Below are positions 31,612 to 43,739 of a stretch of 64,000 bases of DNA, piece by piece (the first letter of the stretch is position 1; each line of letters starts with the position of its first letter). This DNA is from Neoscytalidium dimidiatum (Eukaryota > Ascomycota > Dothideomycetes > Botryosphaeriales > Botryosphaeriaceae): contig CM074705.1 in the NCBI GenBank assembly GCA_037367355.1, positions 558,001-622,000 on the forward strand, given 5' to 3'. The notes under the pieces are model-generated. The model was given only the letters and a program-made list of their open reading frames with translations, was not told the DNA's origin and made no database searches. The position numbers and the translations under genes are program-made.

Positions 31612-34600
31612 ATGGCAACCGCATCTACCCCTGACTGGGGCGGCTCGCCCGCCAACCTTTTCAGCTCCCCCACCTCTCTCTTCGGCGCGCAACCAAGCGG
31701 CAGATCCGGCCCGCGCCGCGGATCCCTCTTCTCTCCGCACGCAGACGACGACGACGACGACGACACCAACGGCGACAAACGCCCCGCTCTCCACGACCGC
31801 ACCCTCCGGCTCCCCAAACGCAAGCCCTCCGACCCCTCCTCCCCGCCCATCGAAATTCCCATCAAATGGAACGCCACGCGCCCGTCCATCCCGCACCCCG
31901 ACGCCAACGCCGCCGCCGCCGCCGTCCCGCAGCCGTCCCCGGACATGATCGAGCGGCTGCGCGACGGCGAGAAGGCCGGCTTCCTGAAGGGCCGCAGCGT
32001 CGTTCCAGTGGCGCGGAGCGGCCACGAGTGGGGCTGCTGCGAGGGCTCGCGCGTGCCGCGCGAGGAGCCCGAGGCGCGGGCGCACGTGTTGTTGGCGAGG
32101 CCGGGAGCGAATTCGTTTTCCGTGGTGCTGGAGGGGGACGGCCTGCCGGCGTTTCATTATTGGCAGGATGTCTGTGTTGAGGGGTGTCCGAGCGAGAGGG
32201 CGGGGGAGGTGGTGGAGGAGGGGGATGCGTTCGATTGGGCGCGGTATATGGATGGTTGCGCGAGCAGGCGGGCTAGCGTGCAGCTGGAGGCGGACACGAT
32301 GCGCGTGGCGGGCGAGCTGCATCGGGCGCGGGAGCATGGCGATGAGGACAGGGAGGACAACGAGGAGAACGACGAGGAAAACGATGAGGACGAGAACGAT
32401 GGAGACGACATCGATGAGGACGAAGATGAGGCGTACGATGCTGAGCACCGGACCACACCCGAGCTGCGCGGGACCGAACGCACGAGCTCAGCGAATGATG
32501 ATGAGGATGCCAGTCACCCCGAGCCTAAATGGGTGCACGCTACTCCCTTACCCGGCGTTGAAGTCGACGAAGACGACGATGACAACGACGACCTCTCACT
32601 CCTCTCCGACCCCTCCCGCTCCTCACCTTCCACCCCTTCCGGCGTCGACAGCGCCAGCGGCCCGACCCCCAACCCCCCCACCTCCCTCCACCGCAACCCC
32701 TCCCCTCCGCCCGCACCAACAACCTACTACACCTGCCCCCCGCGCCTGCACGCGCTCCCCCTCCCCTCCGGCCCGCGCGACGCGCACCTCGCCCGCCTCG
32801 TCCCGGAGTTCGAGGCCAGCCTGCGCGTCGCCGGCCTCGCCGCCACGCTGCGCGACTACGGCTTCTGGACCGGCGGAGGCGAGCGGGACGTCGGGTCCGA
32901 GGAAGGAGGAGGAGGAGGAGGAGGAGGAGGAGGAGGAGGAGGAGGAGGAAACGGAAGCGGGCATTTCGGCGGCCGCGCCCCGCCGCAAGCGCCGCCCAAG
33001 CGCGTGTGGGAGCCGGGCAGGGCGTACGAGACGGTGGCGTGGCGGTTGGCGGTGGGGAGCGTGGATGGGGAGGGGGCCGTGGGGATGTTGACGGGGAAGG
33101 AGCCGTGGACGAGGGACGATGGGGTGGGGTTTTGGGTTGAGGGGGAGGGCGAGGGCGAGGAGGACGAGGGGAGGGGGGTTCGTGAGCACGCGGGGCTGAG
33201 GAGGTCGGGCGGGGTGGAAGAGAAGAAGAAGAAGAAGAAGAAGGGGGGGCGGCGGAGCTTCTGGCAGGAGGGGTTTGAGAGGGTGAGGAGGTGGTTCGGT
33301 CGCCACGGTTCGCCGGCTGCTGCGCATGCGAGGCCGAGGAGGCGGCGTGCGGGTACAGTGCCCTCGATGACGGATTTGCCGCCGAGGGCGTCGTGGACCT
33401 CTGGTGTTGATGTCGGGACTAGTGGGGGGCTCCGGATGAGCCTTGATCAGTCGGGGCAGCGGAAGAGGCGCGATGGTCCGTCGTCGCCACCGTCGTCGTT
33501 GCGGTCGATTCGCTCACGGGAGCGGTCCTTGCCCGGTGTGGCTTACCGCGCGGGTCTTAGTGCTGGCAGAAAGTTTGATTCTACGCAGCCGGATGCTGTT
33601 GCTTCAATGGGAGGGAGGTCCTCGTGGGAGACGGTTGGCGATGATTACGTGGATCAGGATGAGGATGAGGCATTCTCGCATGAACGATCCTCGTCGAATC
33701 CTTGGGGGTACCCGGCCAGCCCCACCCGCGGCAACAGGGGCAGCGCTGACTACTTCAACCACAGCAACCCTTCGTCCTTCGCCCATGATAACCGCGAGTC
33801 CTGGCCAGAGGACGGCGAGTATGGCGAGTCTGATCCGGACTATGGACCGCTGATGCCCCAGGATGAGTCTTTCGCGACGTTCGGTACCGGTACTCGCGGT
33901 GATCTGGAGGACAGATTCTATTCTGGTCGCTGGTCGTACGGGTCGGGCACGTGGGACCAGGCTCGTGACGCGCTCCTAGTAGATGAGGATGGCTACTTTA
34001 GGGACTTCGACGGCGATTTCGTCATGCAGGATGCAGATTTGGATGAGAACCTGCTGCATCGACGGAGACACCTTCGAGGTGATAATAGGACGAGGAGGCA
34101 CAGTTGGAATTATCGTGGCTATCCCCGCAGGCAGCATTCGAGTAAGAGAAGGGTTGATAGGGACATACCATTTCTAGGTGCTCATCGCATCACCGTACGG
34201 AGAAGTGACGCTAGAAAACATTTCGATCACATGCCTTTTGCCGGTAGAAGGAAGGTGGGGCAGAGGAGAGACCGGCTCCGGGATGATATGGTGCCGCCAC
34301 ACGTCACGTTGGATGTACCACCGCAGAACGAGAGGACAACTAAGAAGCTTGACTATGACGGAGGGGATGTGACTGATCCCATGACGCTGGACACGAGTGC
34401 TCAGGTGGTTCAGGGTCCTCCAGACGAGTCTACCAATAATTTCCCGGTCCGTCGGCTGAAGTTATACGATGGGCGAGTCCTTGAAAATGCCATACCTCTG
34501 CCGGATTCACCAGGTACGTTCCGCGTTTGGAAGTGGCTCGGTACGGGAGACCAGGTGAAAGTCGCGAAGCAATATCGAGATTTCTGGGATAATGCGGTCG

Positions 34601-37600
34601 AGTTACTGGGCGAGACACTTGACGGCCCGGGACTTGAAATTGAAATGAAGGCACTCAAAGCGGGGACCACTGAAGACTCCTGCTGGGTTAATCGGAATTT
34701 AACGGAGGAAGCTTTTGCCAAGGTGGTGGGAGAGTGGTTGGGTGGGCATAGCGAGAACGAGGTGTATCTGCTCGCAGTGCCGAGGGTGAGTCCTGCAATG
34801 CTCCTGTTCAGGGATAGATGCGTCATAGCTAATCACTTCACGACAGGAGGCGCAAGGCCCGAACGTAGGTGGCATGCTCCACAGAGCCACCGATAACAGC
34901 CTCAAAGAAGGGCTCTGCAACTTCTGCGACTTCGATCTCACCGATGTCTCGAACCCGGCCAGGGAGAGCCACCGAATCTATCACGAATCGCAAACCACAT
35001 CAAATAGATATTCCCGAAGCAGATCGCCCAGCGAAAGAAACGCAGCAGCAGCCGCGCGTCTCTCTACCATCCGTCATAACTCCCTTCGGGATCTCGACTT
35101 TGAGCCCCCCGCCCCAAGTGGTGAACTACCTTCATACATTGCTACCGAAGTGCCACCCGACTGCCAGCACTGCGGCATGAATGTCCTGGACTTTGCAGCC
35201 CTCGTAGATCACTATAATGAGTCGAATTTCGAAGAGCAGGCCGGCAGCGCTGAAGATCGCGACGCAGCCATCCAGAATGATCCCCAGTGGCACGGCTGGA
35301 AGAAGAGGTGCCAGGTATGCCTCGCAGACTTGACGCAGTTCTCCAGACCCGAAGTACACGAGCATCACGGAACGCACGCAGCTGAGGAGGGCGTGCCGAC
35401 GTATGTGGATAGCATAGCAAGACGCAATCGATTGGCAAACAGAATCGTCGACGCACCCCGTCAACGCTCGTCTTCCGCCCCTCCTGCTGCTTTGGTTGCC
35501 TCGCGCTCGAGGAACGCAGACAGGAGTAGAAGCGGGAGCAACAGCACCAACGCCTTCGACGAAACGTACCTCCCGCCTCGCGCTCGCTCCGGTTCCACAC
35601 CACCACCCTCCACTAGCACCCGTAGTCCCACCTACATCCCTACCACCCACTCCCCTACCGTCCGCTACAACCTCCGACCCCGCCCAAACAAGGCACCCGG
35701 GACGCAGCTCCAGTGGCCGAGGCAGTACGCAGAGGAGGACGAGCACCACGGCCAAACCGACGACACCAGCGCCGACGACGATGAAGACTCCTCCTACTCC
35801 CCCACCAACACCGGCCTCCACCGCCGACGTAGCCTCAAAGCCCTCGTCAAGGACAGCTACGCTACCTACCAAAAGCACAGGCGCCTCCGCGCTCTCGCCG
35901 CCGAAGTCTCGCGCTACACCCCGGCGCAGCGCCGCGCCGCCATCGCCGACGAGCAGCGCATCCGCGCCGACATCGACGGCATGCGCATCGCCCACGGCCT
36001 GGCCCCGCTCCGCTGGGGCCCCATCACCGCCGCCCACATCGCCGCGCGCCGCGCCTCGACGGCGCTCTTCCCCCGCCACCCGCGCTGCTCCGGCGACGAG
36101 GACGAGGACGACGACGACGACGACGTCGCCACCACCACCACCACCGACGCCTGGCTGCTCGCCAACGCGCGCCGCCTGCACGAGCGCGAGGCGCGGCGCT
36201 ACGGCGCCCTGCCCGCCACGCCCACGCACGCCGACGCCATGCGCTGGCAGTGGCACGAGCGCGGCCTCCGCGGGCTGGAGCGCTGGACGCGCGAAGAGGC
36301 GGCGGCACGGCGACGGCGACAGCGGCAGCGGCAGCGGCAGCAGCAGCGCGGGGAGATGCCGCACTTCGGGCTCGCGTGGTACGCGGAGCGGGCGCGGGAG
36401 CGGGCCGAGGCGCTGGAAGACGCGGGCGAGGGCGCGGCGCACCACGAGGCGCGGGTGCAGCGGCGGAGGGGCCGCTTCGAGCACGAGTGGCGGCGCAGGC
36501 ACCCGAGCTGGCCCGGTCCGGCCGCGCTGCGGGGCCTGACGTACGACGAGGGCGCCGTGCCCGGGCGGGGCGGCGAGTGGGCGCTGGGGTTTCCGCCGCC
36601 GGGCGAGGAGGAGATGGCGGAGGGACTGCCGCCGCCGCCGCCGCCGCCGCCACGGCAAAGGAGGAGGAGGGCCGGCGGGGGACGCTCGTTGCATCGTGAG
36701 AGGGGCGGCGGCGCGGGCGGTGCGAGGGGGCATCCGTATCCGCCGCGGTCGCCGGTCTCCCCGCGTTCTGGGGGCTCGGTCGCGGCGATGCACAGGACGT
36801 ACGCTGCGCCGGAGAGCGAGTCGGACGATGACGATGACGATGGCGTGGCCGCTGGCCTCGGGTCCAGCGATCTGCCGCGGGGCTTGAGGGACGCTGTTGC
36901 GTCTGGACTGCCTGTCTGCGAGATTGAGGAGAGGTGGCTTGGCGACATTCTCGCTGCCCCGGCGTTGAAGTACGCTTGGAGTGAGCTCAGGACGGCGCTC
37001 TTGGTGGATGAGCAGTTGAGGAAGGAGTGCGAGGATGGGCGTGCACGCGCGGCGGCTGCTGCGGAGTCGTCGGTGTCGAGAAAGAAGAAGAGGGTCTCCT
37101 TTGCGGAGGCTCCGTTGAGGAAGAGAGATTCAGGTATCTTGGGGGAGGTTGTGGGTGGTGAGTAGCGGTACCGCGACCCTTGTGCTGATTCGTATCGATG
37201 CTGATCATATTTGTCCTGCAGAGACGCCATTGAAGAGCGCAGAGTCGCCGGCGCCCAGGAAGAAGCCAAAGCCAAGGAGTAAAGCTGTCCAGGATAGGTC
37301 GTACAGACCTGCTACCGTTGAAGATGATGATGATGAGGATGCGGAGATGGAAAGTGCTGTTTTCGAGAAGGATGACCTAGTTACGAAAAAGGGCGGAAAG
37401 AAGAGGAAGTTCGGCGAGGCTGATTCGACTTATCGCCCGGACAAAAAAGCTAGAGTTGAAGACGGCTCTGAGACGTCTGATGAGGGTGAAAAGCGCCGGA
37501 GCAAAGTCAGATGCAAAGGCATCAAGAAGACGGTTACCGTTGAGGTGAGGAGCGATCCCATCGGAGAATCTAGACCCGAGCCCGCACCACCAGCTTTGAC

Positions 37601-37766
37601 GTTGTTGAAGGAGGGCGAGGCCAAGCCGGCGGCCAAGAAGTCTGTCGTTGCGAAATCAGCTGCTGTGAAGCTTGCTCTGGAAGACAGGAACGTGAGGAGC
37701 GGTGAGCCGAGTCCAGAGCCAGAGAGAGCAGCCGAAGGTGCGGGGAGATATTTTCTGAGAAGATGA
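31612..37766 (+). CDS. Very large disordered protein with zinc-finger-like cluster
   Basis: Three exons: 31612-34785, 34847-37157 and 37222-37766. Both introns (61 and 64 nt) have GTGAGT donors, good acceptors and matching phases, giving one frame of 2010 codons. Residues 1-1000 are mostly disordered: Asp/Glu runs, a poly-Gly run, Ser/Pro stretches. A more ordered block at about 980-1058 contains FRVWKWLGTGDQVKVAKQYR. Just after the first junction lie three Cys/His groups (CNFC..HRIYH, CQHCG..DHY, CQVC..HEHHGTH), which look like degenerate C2H2 zinc fingers. Later come Arg-rich helices, a Pro run, a KKKRVSF motif and a Lys/Glu-rich tail. No family is recognised. The composition suggests a nuclear or RNA/chromatin-associated protein. 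It could be mistaken for two or three genes; the phase agreement argues for one. Confidence 0.66.
32905..32949. repeat. (GGA)15 coding microsatellite
   Basis: Fifteen GGA units encode a poly-Gly run in the large disordered protein. Length changes would keep frame. The strand opposite reads TCC and looks open as poly-Ser or poly-Pro in other frames, which explains long spurious frames there. Confidence 0.85.
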
Positions 37767-38745
37767 GGTTTGATGATTGTCTGTTACCGTTAGTGCTTCC
37801 GCCAAGTATTCCCGTGTCGTGTTGCTCTGGAATTGGATCTTTGCTGCGTTGATATTGCTTTTGGAACAATCGATGTATTCATAGTCGGTACCAGATCGAG
37901 TTTCCGAGGTGGGTTTGGCGTCTTGCGATTGCCCAAACAGATACACTCGCGACTTGCTTTTCGAAAGACAGGATCGCGGGGACGACTAGTAAAACATGTG
38001 TTGGGTTACATCAATTAACCAATGGCTTGATTGACCAGATACCCAAGTGAATTGCCGATCAAGTGTGCATGGACCATATGACAATAGTGAAGAAGAGATC
38101 GAATGATGCTCCCATGCAAAACGGTCTCTTTGCCTCCCATGTAGCTTTGCAGAGTTGTTTGTTAGCCCTCACATTCGGTCCCGTAGTGTTGGCCCGACGT
38201 CGATGTTACCGTTTGGGGAAATATCGGACTGTTTTGTTCCCCGCGGGGAGTATTCGAGCATCGGTGGGGGGTCTCGGCGATTCGGACTATCCCCGACAAC
38301 GTCAGTGTAGCAACAGCAACAGCTACGACTCAGCAGGATTCCGGCAAAAGCCCTTAGCCCCGCATCAGCCTCCAGCGCCGCCCTCTGCGAATGACAAGAG
38401 CCGCTGCCCCCTGCTCGCGTTTCATTCGCGGTGGGGTCGGGTCGTCCCCCAGTCTTAGCCTTTCCCCCAACTTCGACTCCAATTTACCCGTCCATTTTAT
38501 CCGCCACGTGAAATGCGACCGGGGTGCATTTCCTACCACCTGCATCTCTGCCACCCCGGTGAACGGCTCCGGTCCTGCAACCATGTATAAAGTGCGTGTC
38601 AGACCCGAATCCCAGCTGCCGGGGTAGCTCTGCCGTTTCTTTTCGTTTTTATCTCCCTCCCGCTTTCTGTGCTTCTCAGGAACAAGAAGCAGAAGCTCTT
38701 TTCCCCCGAAAAGTACACCCGAGCGTCGTCCTCACCGCTACCATC
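37767..38745 (+). promoter_or_regulatory. Sugar-transporter promoter with CreA-type sites
   Basis: About 980 bp upstream of the transporter start. Matches to the SYGGRG site of the carbon-catabolite repressor CreA/Mig1 include GCGGGG at 38243-38248, GTGGGG at 38264-38269 and 38431-38436, and CCCCAG (reverse CTGGGG) at 38447-38452, with a further CCCCGG near 38553. TATAAA lies at 38586-38591, 155 bp before the ATG. The sites are short and the region is GC-rich, so chance matches are expected; the clustering in a sugar-transporter promoter makes glucose repression a reasonable inference. Confidence 0.45.
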
Positions 38746-40881
38746 ATGGCTCCAGGTGGCGGCGCAGCTTCGCAGTTCGACTCGGCCGCCCTGGCCCGTC
38801 GCCAGGAGCTGTCTGGCACTGCTGGGCCGCTGGCTTTGATCAAGAACATCAAGGTCTTTGGAATCGCCTGTTTTGCATGTCTGGGAGGACTGCTGTACGG
38901 TTACAATCAGGGTGTCTTCAGCGGCGTCCTGACAATGAACTCGTTCCAGAGAAGTAAGGATGCTCAAACACCAGATGCGGCTTGCCTCTCAAGAACACTT
39001 CGACCTAATACTTCATAGCGATGCCCGACTGGACCGGCGATGACAATTCCACCCGCATGGGCTGGCTCACCAGTATTCTCGAGCTCGGGGCTTGGTTTGG
39101 AACACTCTACAGCGGCTTTCTCGCAGAGATCCTCTCCCGCAAGTACGCCATCCTGATTAACGTCGCCATCTTCATCATTGGCGTTATCGTCCAGACCACC
39201 GCTGCTGCTGGAGGTGGACACCACTCCATTCTCGGTGGACGTTTCATCACTGGAATGGGTGTCGGCTCCTTGTCCATGATCGTGCCCATGTACAACGCCG
39301 AGATCGCTCCTCCTGAAGTCCGTGGTGCCCTCGTTGGTCTGCAGCAGCTCTCCATCACTCTAGGCATTATGGTTTCCTTCTGGATCGACTATGGATGCAA
39401 CTACATTGGTGGAACCGGCGATACTCAGTCGAAGACTGCCTGGCTCTTGCCCCTCTCCCTGCAGCTCGTTCCCGCCGTTCTGCTCGGCGTCGGCATGGTC
39501 TTTATGCCATTCTCTCCTCGTTGGCTCGTTCACCACGAGCGGGACGCCGAAGCACGCACCGTCCTGGCGAACCTCCGCGGTCTTTCCCAGGATCACGAGC
39601 TCATTGAGCTCGAGTACGCCGAGATCAGAGCGCAGTCGCTGTTCGAGAAGAAGACGCTTGCGGAGAAGTTCCCTCACCTCTCGGAGCCGACCTCTTGGAA
39701 CACCTTCAAGCTGTGAGTCCATACAAACCCTCATCCCTGACAGCACGCACTGAATCCTTCCAAAGGCAATGGGTTGCTATCGGCTCTCTCTTCAAGTCCA
39801 TGCCCATGTTCCGCCGCGTCATCGTCGCAACCGTCACAATGTTCTTCCAACAATGGACCGGTAAGCAACCGAAGCCAGCGCCTCTCCACACCACGCCCTC
39901 TAACTCCTCTCGCACAGGCATCAACGCCATCCTCTACTACGCGCCCCAAATCTTCAACAAGCTCGGCATGTCCTCCAACGCCGTCTCGCTCCTGGCCACC
40001 GGCGTCGTCGGCATCGTCATGTTCATCGCCACCATCCCGGCCGTCATGTACGTCGACAAGCTGGGCCGCAAGCCCGTGCTCATCGTCGGCGCCATCGGCA
40101 TGGCCACGTGCCACATCATCATCGTATGCTGCTCTGCCCCCCTCCCCTTCCTTCTCCAATCCTTCGGCCCCCTCCCCAAAAAGGCATCCGTTAACCACTT
40201 CGTTTCCCCTCCCACCCCCAACAGGCCGTCATCGTCGCCAAGAACCAGTACCAGTGGGAGACGCACCGCGACGCGGGCTGGGCCGCCGTCGTCATGGTCT
40301 GGCTCTTCGTCATCCACTTCGGCTACTCGTGGGGCCCCTGCGCCTGGATCCTCATCGCCGAGGTGTGGCCGCTGTCGAACCGCCCGTACGGCATCTCGCT
40401 GGGCGCGAGCTCGAACGTACGTATATCCCATGATCCCGCGCAGTTGCAGGGAAAGCGCACGGGCTGACGGGGTGATGGCCAGTGGATGAACAACTTCATC
40501 GTCGGCCAGGTCACGCCCGACATGCTGACAGGCATGACGTACGGGACCTACATCTTCTTCGGGCTGCTGACCTTCGGCGGCGCTGCTTTGTAAGTTTTTT
40601 TTTTTTTTTCTTTTTCTTTTCCTCTCTTGAAACGCTCGTGTGGCGCTTGTGGATCGTTGCGGCTGACTCTGTGAAGCATCTGGCTTGTCGTCCCGGAGAC
40701 GAAGAACCTGACGCTCGAGGAGATGGACATCCTGTTTGGCAGCGAGGGCACCGCGGAGGCGGACAAGGAGCGCATGAGGGAGGTCAACCGCGAGGTCGGG
40801 CTGGAGGATATCGTGCGCGGCGGCTCGGTCGGCCATGCCGAGAAGCACGAGGTCCTGCCCGAGAAGACTGAGGTCTCGTAG
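38746..40881 (+). CDS. MFS sugar transporter (12 membrane helices)
   Basis: Seven exons: 38746-38953, 39019-39712, 39766-39860, 39918-40123, 40225-40416, 40483-40589 and 40677-40881, totalling 568 residues. All introns are GT-AG with matching phase. Family features: GGLLYGYNQGVFSG in the first helix, a loop with LSRKYAI, the GRFITGMGVGS helix, a PFSPRWL motif, FQQWTGINAILYYAP in helix 7, a DKLGRKP loop and the PETKNLTLEEMD end after helix 12. These place it in the sugar-porter family of plasma-membrane proton symporters or facilitators; hexose or pentose is likely but cannot be told from sequence alone. The cytosolic tail is charged. The context suggests an independent gene with possible glucose repression. 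Confidence 0.92.
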
Positions 40882-43739
40882 GGCGGCATCCTTTCAAGCT
40901 TGATGTTTTTGAAGGAGGTCGAGTGGGCATGTGATTAATGCGGAGGGTTCGGTCGTTGTATTCTGTATTTAATGAATTGAAAGTAATTCTATAGTAAGAT
41001 CAACATTCATGCTCGGACAACTGCAGTTTCAAGCACACAGGCTGTCCTGGATCCAACAGAGCCAACAGGCGACTCGGTGTTTGTAGATCTTCGTTACATA
41101 TGTAAGCATGAAAGCCCCATCGGAAACAATGCACCTGGGAGAATCTCTCTTCAACACCGTGCTTAGGTTAGCTCCCCCACCGTGGACAGAAACCGATCCT
41201 TTCCATCAACCCCCTCCAACCGATGCCCCTCGCAAAGTTACCAGATATCCAAGAGTCCCCAGATAAATGACCGCACCGCCCTGAACGACGAATGCACCCG
41301 CTCATCCCCTTAGCCCTACGACCAATTTAACCGGGCCCCCGGCCATCCCACCCACCCGCCGCGTCCCCATGCCGAGCCCGTCGCCCGGCCGTCACCTCGT
41401 GGCGCTCCGCCCGTGGCGGCGCCCGCGCTACCGGGCTTCCGGCATACCCGGTGGGCCGATGGCTTTTTTTTTTTTTTCTCCTTTCGCGGGGCGTCAATCC
41501 GCACGCAAGCCTTTTCTGCCGAGCCGCGGCTGCGGCGGCGATCAGCTGGGCGGGGCGGCGTGATTGGTTAGGAGCGATGATGTTTGCGGGCGCGGATACG
41601 AATACGATGCGTCGTGATGGGCGGTCTCGTGGGGGCTGGTATGGTAGGCGCGGGTGTGTGGCTGTACGATTTAAATGTTGCTTGGAGAGGGAGGAGTAGT
41701 AAGAGGTTTGGAGAGCGTTGTACTTGCGACGGAGTGCCTCTCCTCTTTCGAACTCGTTTAACTGCTCTTATCTGGTAGCAGACCAGAAACCTGCTTTGCT
41801 TTTTTCTTTTTTTTCCGTTGAAATGGTGGTCAGGGGGGATTCCTCGAGGTTCGAATGTGATGCCTTTCCCTTACCGCGGAGTGCACCGTACGACATTCGT
41901 GGCGTACGGCATCGTTCAGTTCAAAGTACTGTGCGAGTTGTTTGCTTTTACTGTTGTCCGGCATCATCAAGGTGTATTATTTGAACTGAGTAGACCAGCT
42001 TGTAAGGTGAAATCCGCTATATTGTCAAAAGTACCGTCTAGAAGAACCATGTATGGGGAAGAGTAAGTGCTGCCCAATGCCATCATTAGTGCTATGAACT
42101 ATAATACAGCTCCATAGCTAGCTCAAAGGCTTGAACGGTTATCTTGTACATAAAATCTCATACGTAATTTGTTATAAAGTTTTACACAGATATTATGCAA
42201 CTGGTGAAGAGCCCTCGTGCGGAGCAAAGGCAGTAGCATTTGAGACCGCAAAAGATGTCTTCACGTATAACCGGCTTTTGTCTACATCACTGGCCAGTGG
42301 AGTGAAGAACCAGGACTATTTTCCAAGACGAAGCGCTAATTGGGATGGTTTAATTTCCATCGTAATAGAATATACATGAAGATGCGTCCACGCCGGCGGC
42401 GAATCTGAGCCCACGCAGCCACTGGGCTGGCAGTAGCCAAACGTTCATACGCTTACAGGAAGCTACTAGATAAGAATCGGTTAGTTAATCTTACTTCTCT
42501 AGATATCCTTAGAAAGAAAGTGAAGCCGAAAATAGCTAAAAAGAAACTAGTTCGTCTTCTACTTCGCCGGTAAAGATATCTACTAATAATAAGATTAAAG
42601 CCTTAGCTAATAAACTAAAGAAGCTTACTATTAAGACTAAAAGAGTCTTCTTAGTAAAAGCTACTAAGCCCGTACAAACTTGAATCGACGTGTTTGCTAT
42701 TGATATTAATAGAAGCATGATTTAAAGGCACGGCAACCTGGCATCGCACGTTCAGCAACTCGCCGTCAATGGCGTGAACCTATCAGGCCCAGTAAAATAG
42801 GTGCTGGAGTGGAGAGAGGCCGTTACAGCGGTGCGCGACGGTGCTATGGTTGCCATGTAAGATGGGGAACACGATTTGAGAAATAATCTACGAAGCCTCA
42901 CCTGCTCCACCGATGATAGCCGTTGAACCCCCAGCCATTCCCCTCCATGCTCTGCCATTCATCCTCACTCTCTTAAACGAGGATCACCTTCTCATCTTTT
43001 GCTCGCAATTTCTTCTCCCTGACGTGAACGTTCTGAGATCGATTTTCTCCTGCCTCTCTTCCCCTCGTATCTTCAAGCTTTTCTCTTCTAATTCGTCATT
43101 ACATCCTTCGAATCTACCATGGTATCCAAGCCACTCCATAGGGCTGAGGTAACGCCGTCGGCAGCGATTTCGAAACCACCTTTCATATACGGACATGAGG
43201 TGAATGTTATTGCTACGGTGTATAGGGAAGTTGGGAGGGTGCGGAAAAAGTGTCGCAGTGTGAACTCTCGTGCATAGTGGTCCATGGGCAGCTGAAACAG
43301 TCTGGAAGTGACTGTCGGATAAGAGTGACGGCATCTACGTCAAAATGACCACTTCGGCTCTTCATGCAAACGTGTATCCTACTCCGCTCTAAAGGTGATT
43401 TTAGCTCAAACAGTATTTTTTCTCTGCCGCCCACTATCCTGCGACAGTGAGCACATGTATCTTCGTCTTACTCTGCATCTCCGAGTCCCCCAAAGCGATT
43501 GGGTCTCAAACCTCTAACGATGTTCGATCCTGTCTACACGATACACGTGACGCTTTCACAAATCAATCCGGAAAGCCTGAGAGTCCAACCAAACGCAATC
43601 AATTGCCTTACTCAGGGGTATATCCATTTCTTTTTTTTTTCTTTTCCACAGCAGAGAGAGAAAAGGCCTCCAGCGCCTCAACTCGCTCCATCATACCCGC
43701 CCAGCCACTTTTTCCTCGTTACTTTAGTTCCTTCCTCCC
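40882..43739. other. Long intergenic region with a RIP-mutated relic
   Basis: About 2.9 kb with no supported gene. The left part is transporter 3' sequence. T-runs occur near 41463-41478, 41800-41816 and 43629-43640. A sharply AT-rich relic lies at 42461-42680 (separate entry). The right part (42750-43740) is of ordinary composition with many stops. Confidence 0.5.
42461..42680. repeat. RIP-mutated relic, probably of a repeat
   Basis: Between 42481 and 42660 I count by eye no CpA, one TpG, about 27 TpA and about 11 ApT in 180 bases. That is the signature of repeat-induced point mutation, which turns CpA into TpA on either strand in duplicated DNA. The edges are abrupt against the surrounding mixed sequence. 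No element ends or transposase motifs remain. A Lys/Thr/Ser-rich frame (from about 42535) stays open to about 42682. The parent repeat cannot be identified from the window. Confidence 0.7.

Noticed and set aside
35132..36793. 553-codon minus-strand frame opposite the large zinc-finger-like gene
   Set aside because: Arg/Pro/Gly/Val-rich shadow of a GC-rich coding exon; the sense strand has consistent splicing and Cys/His groups.
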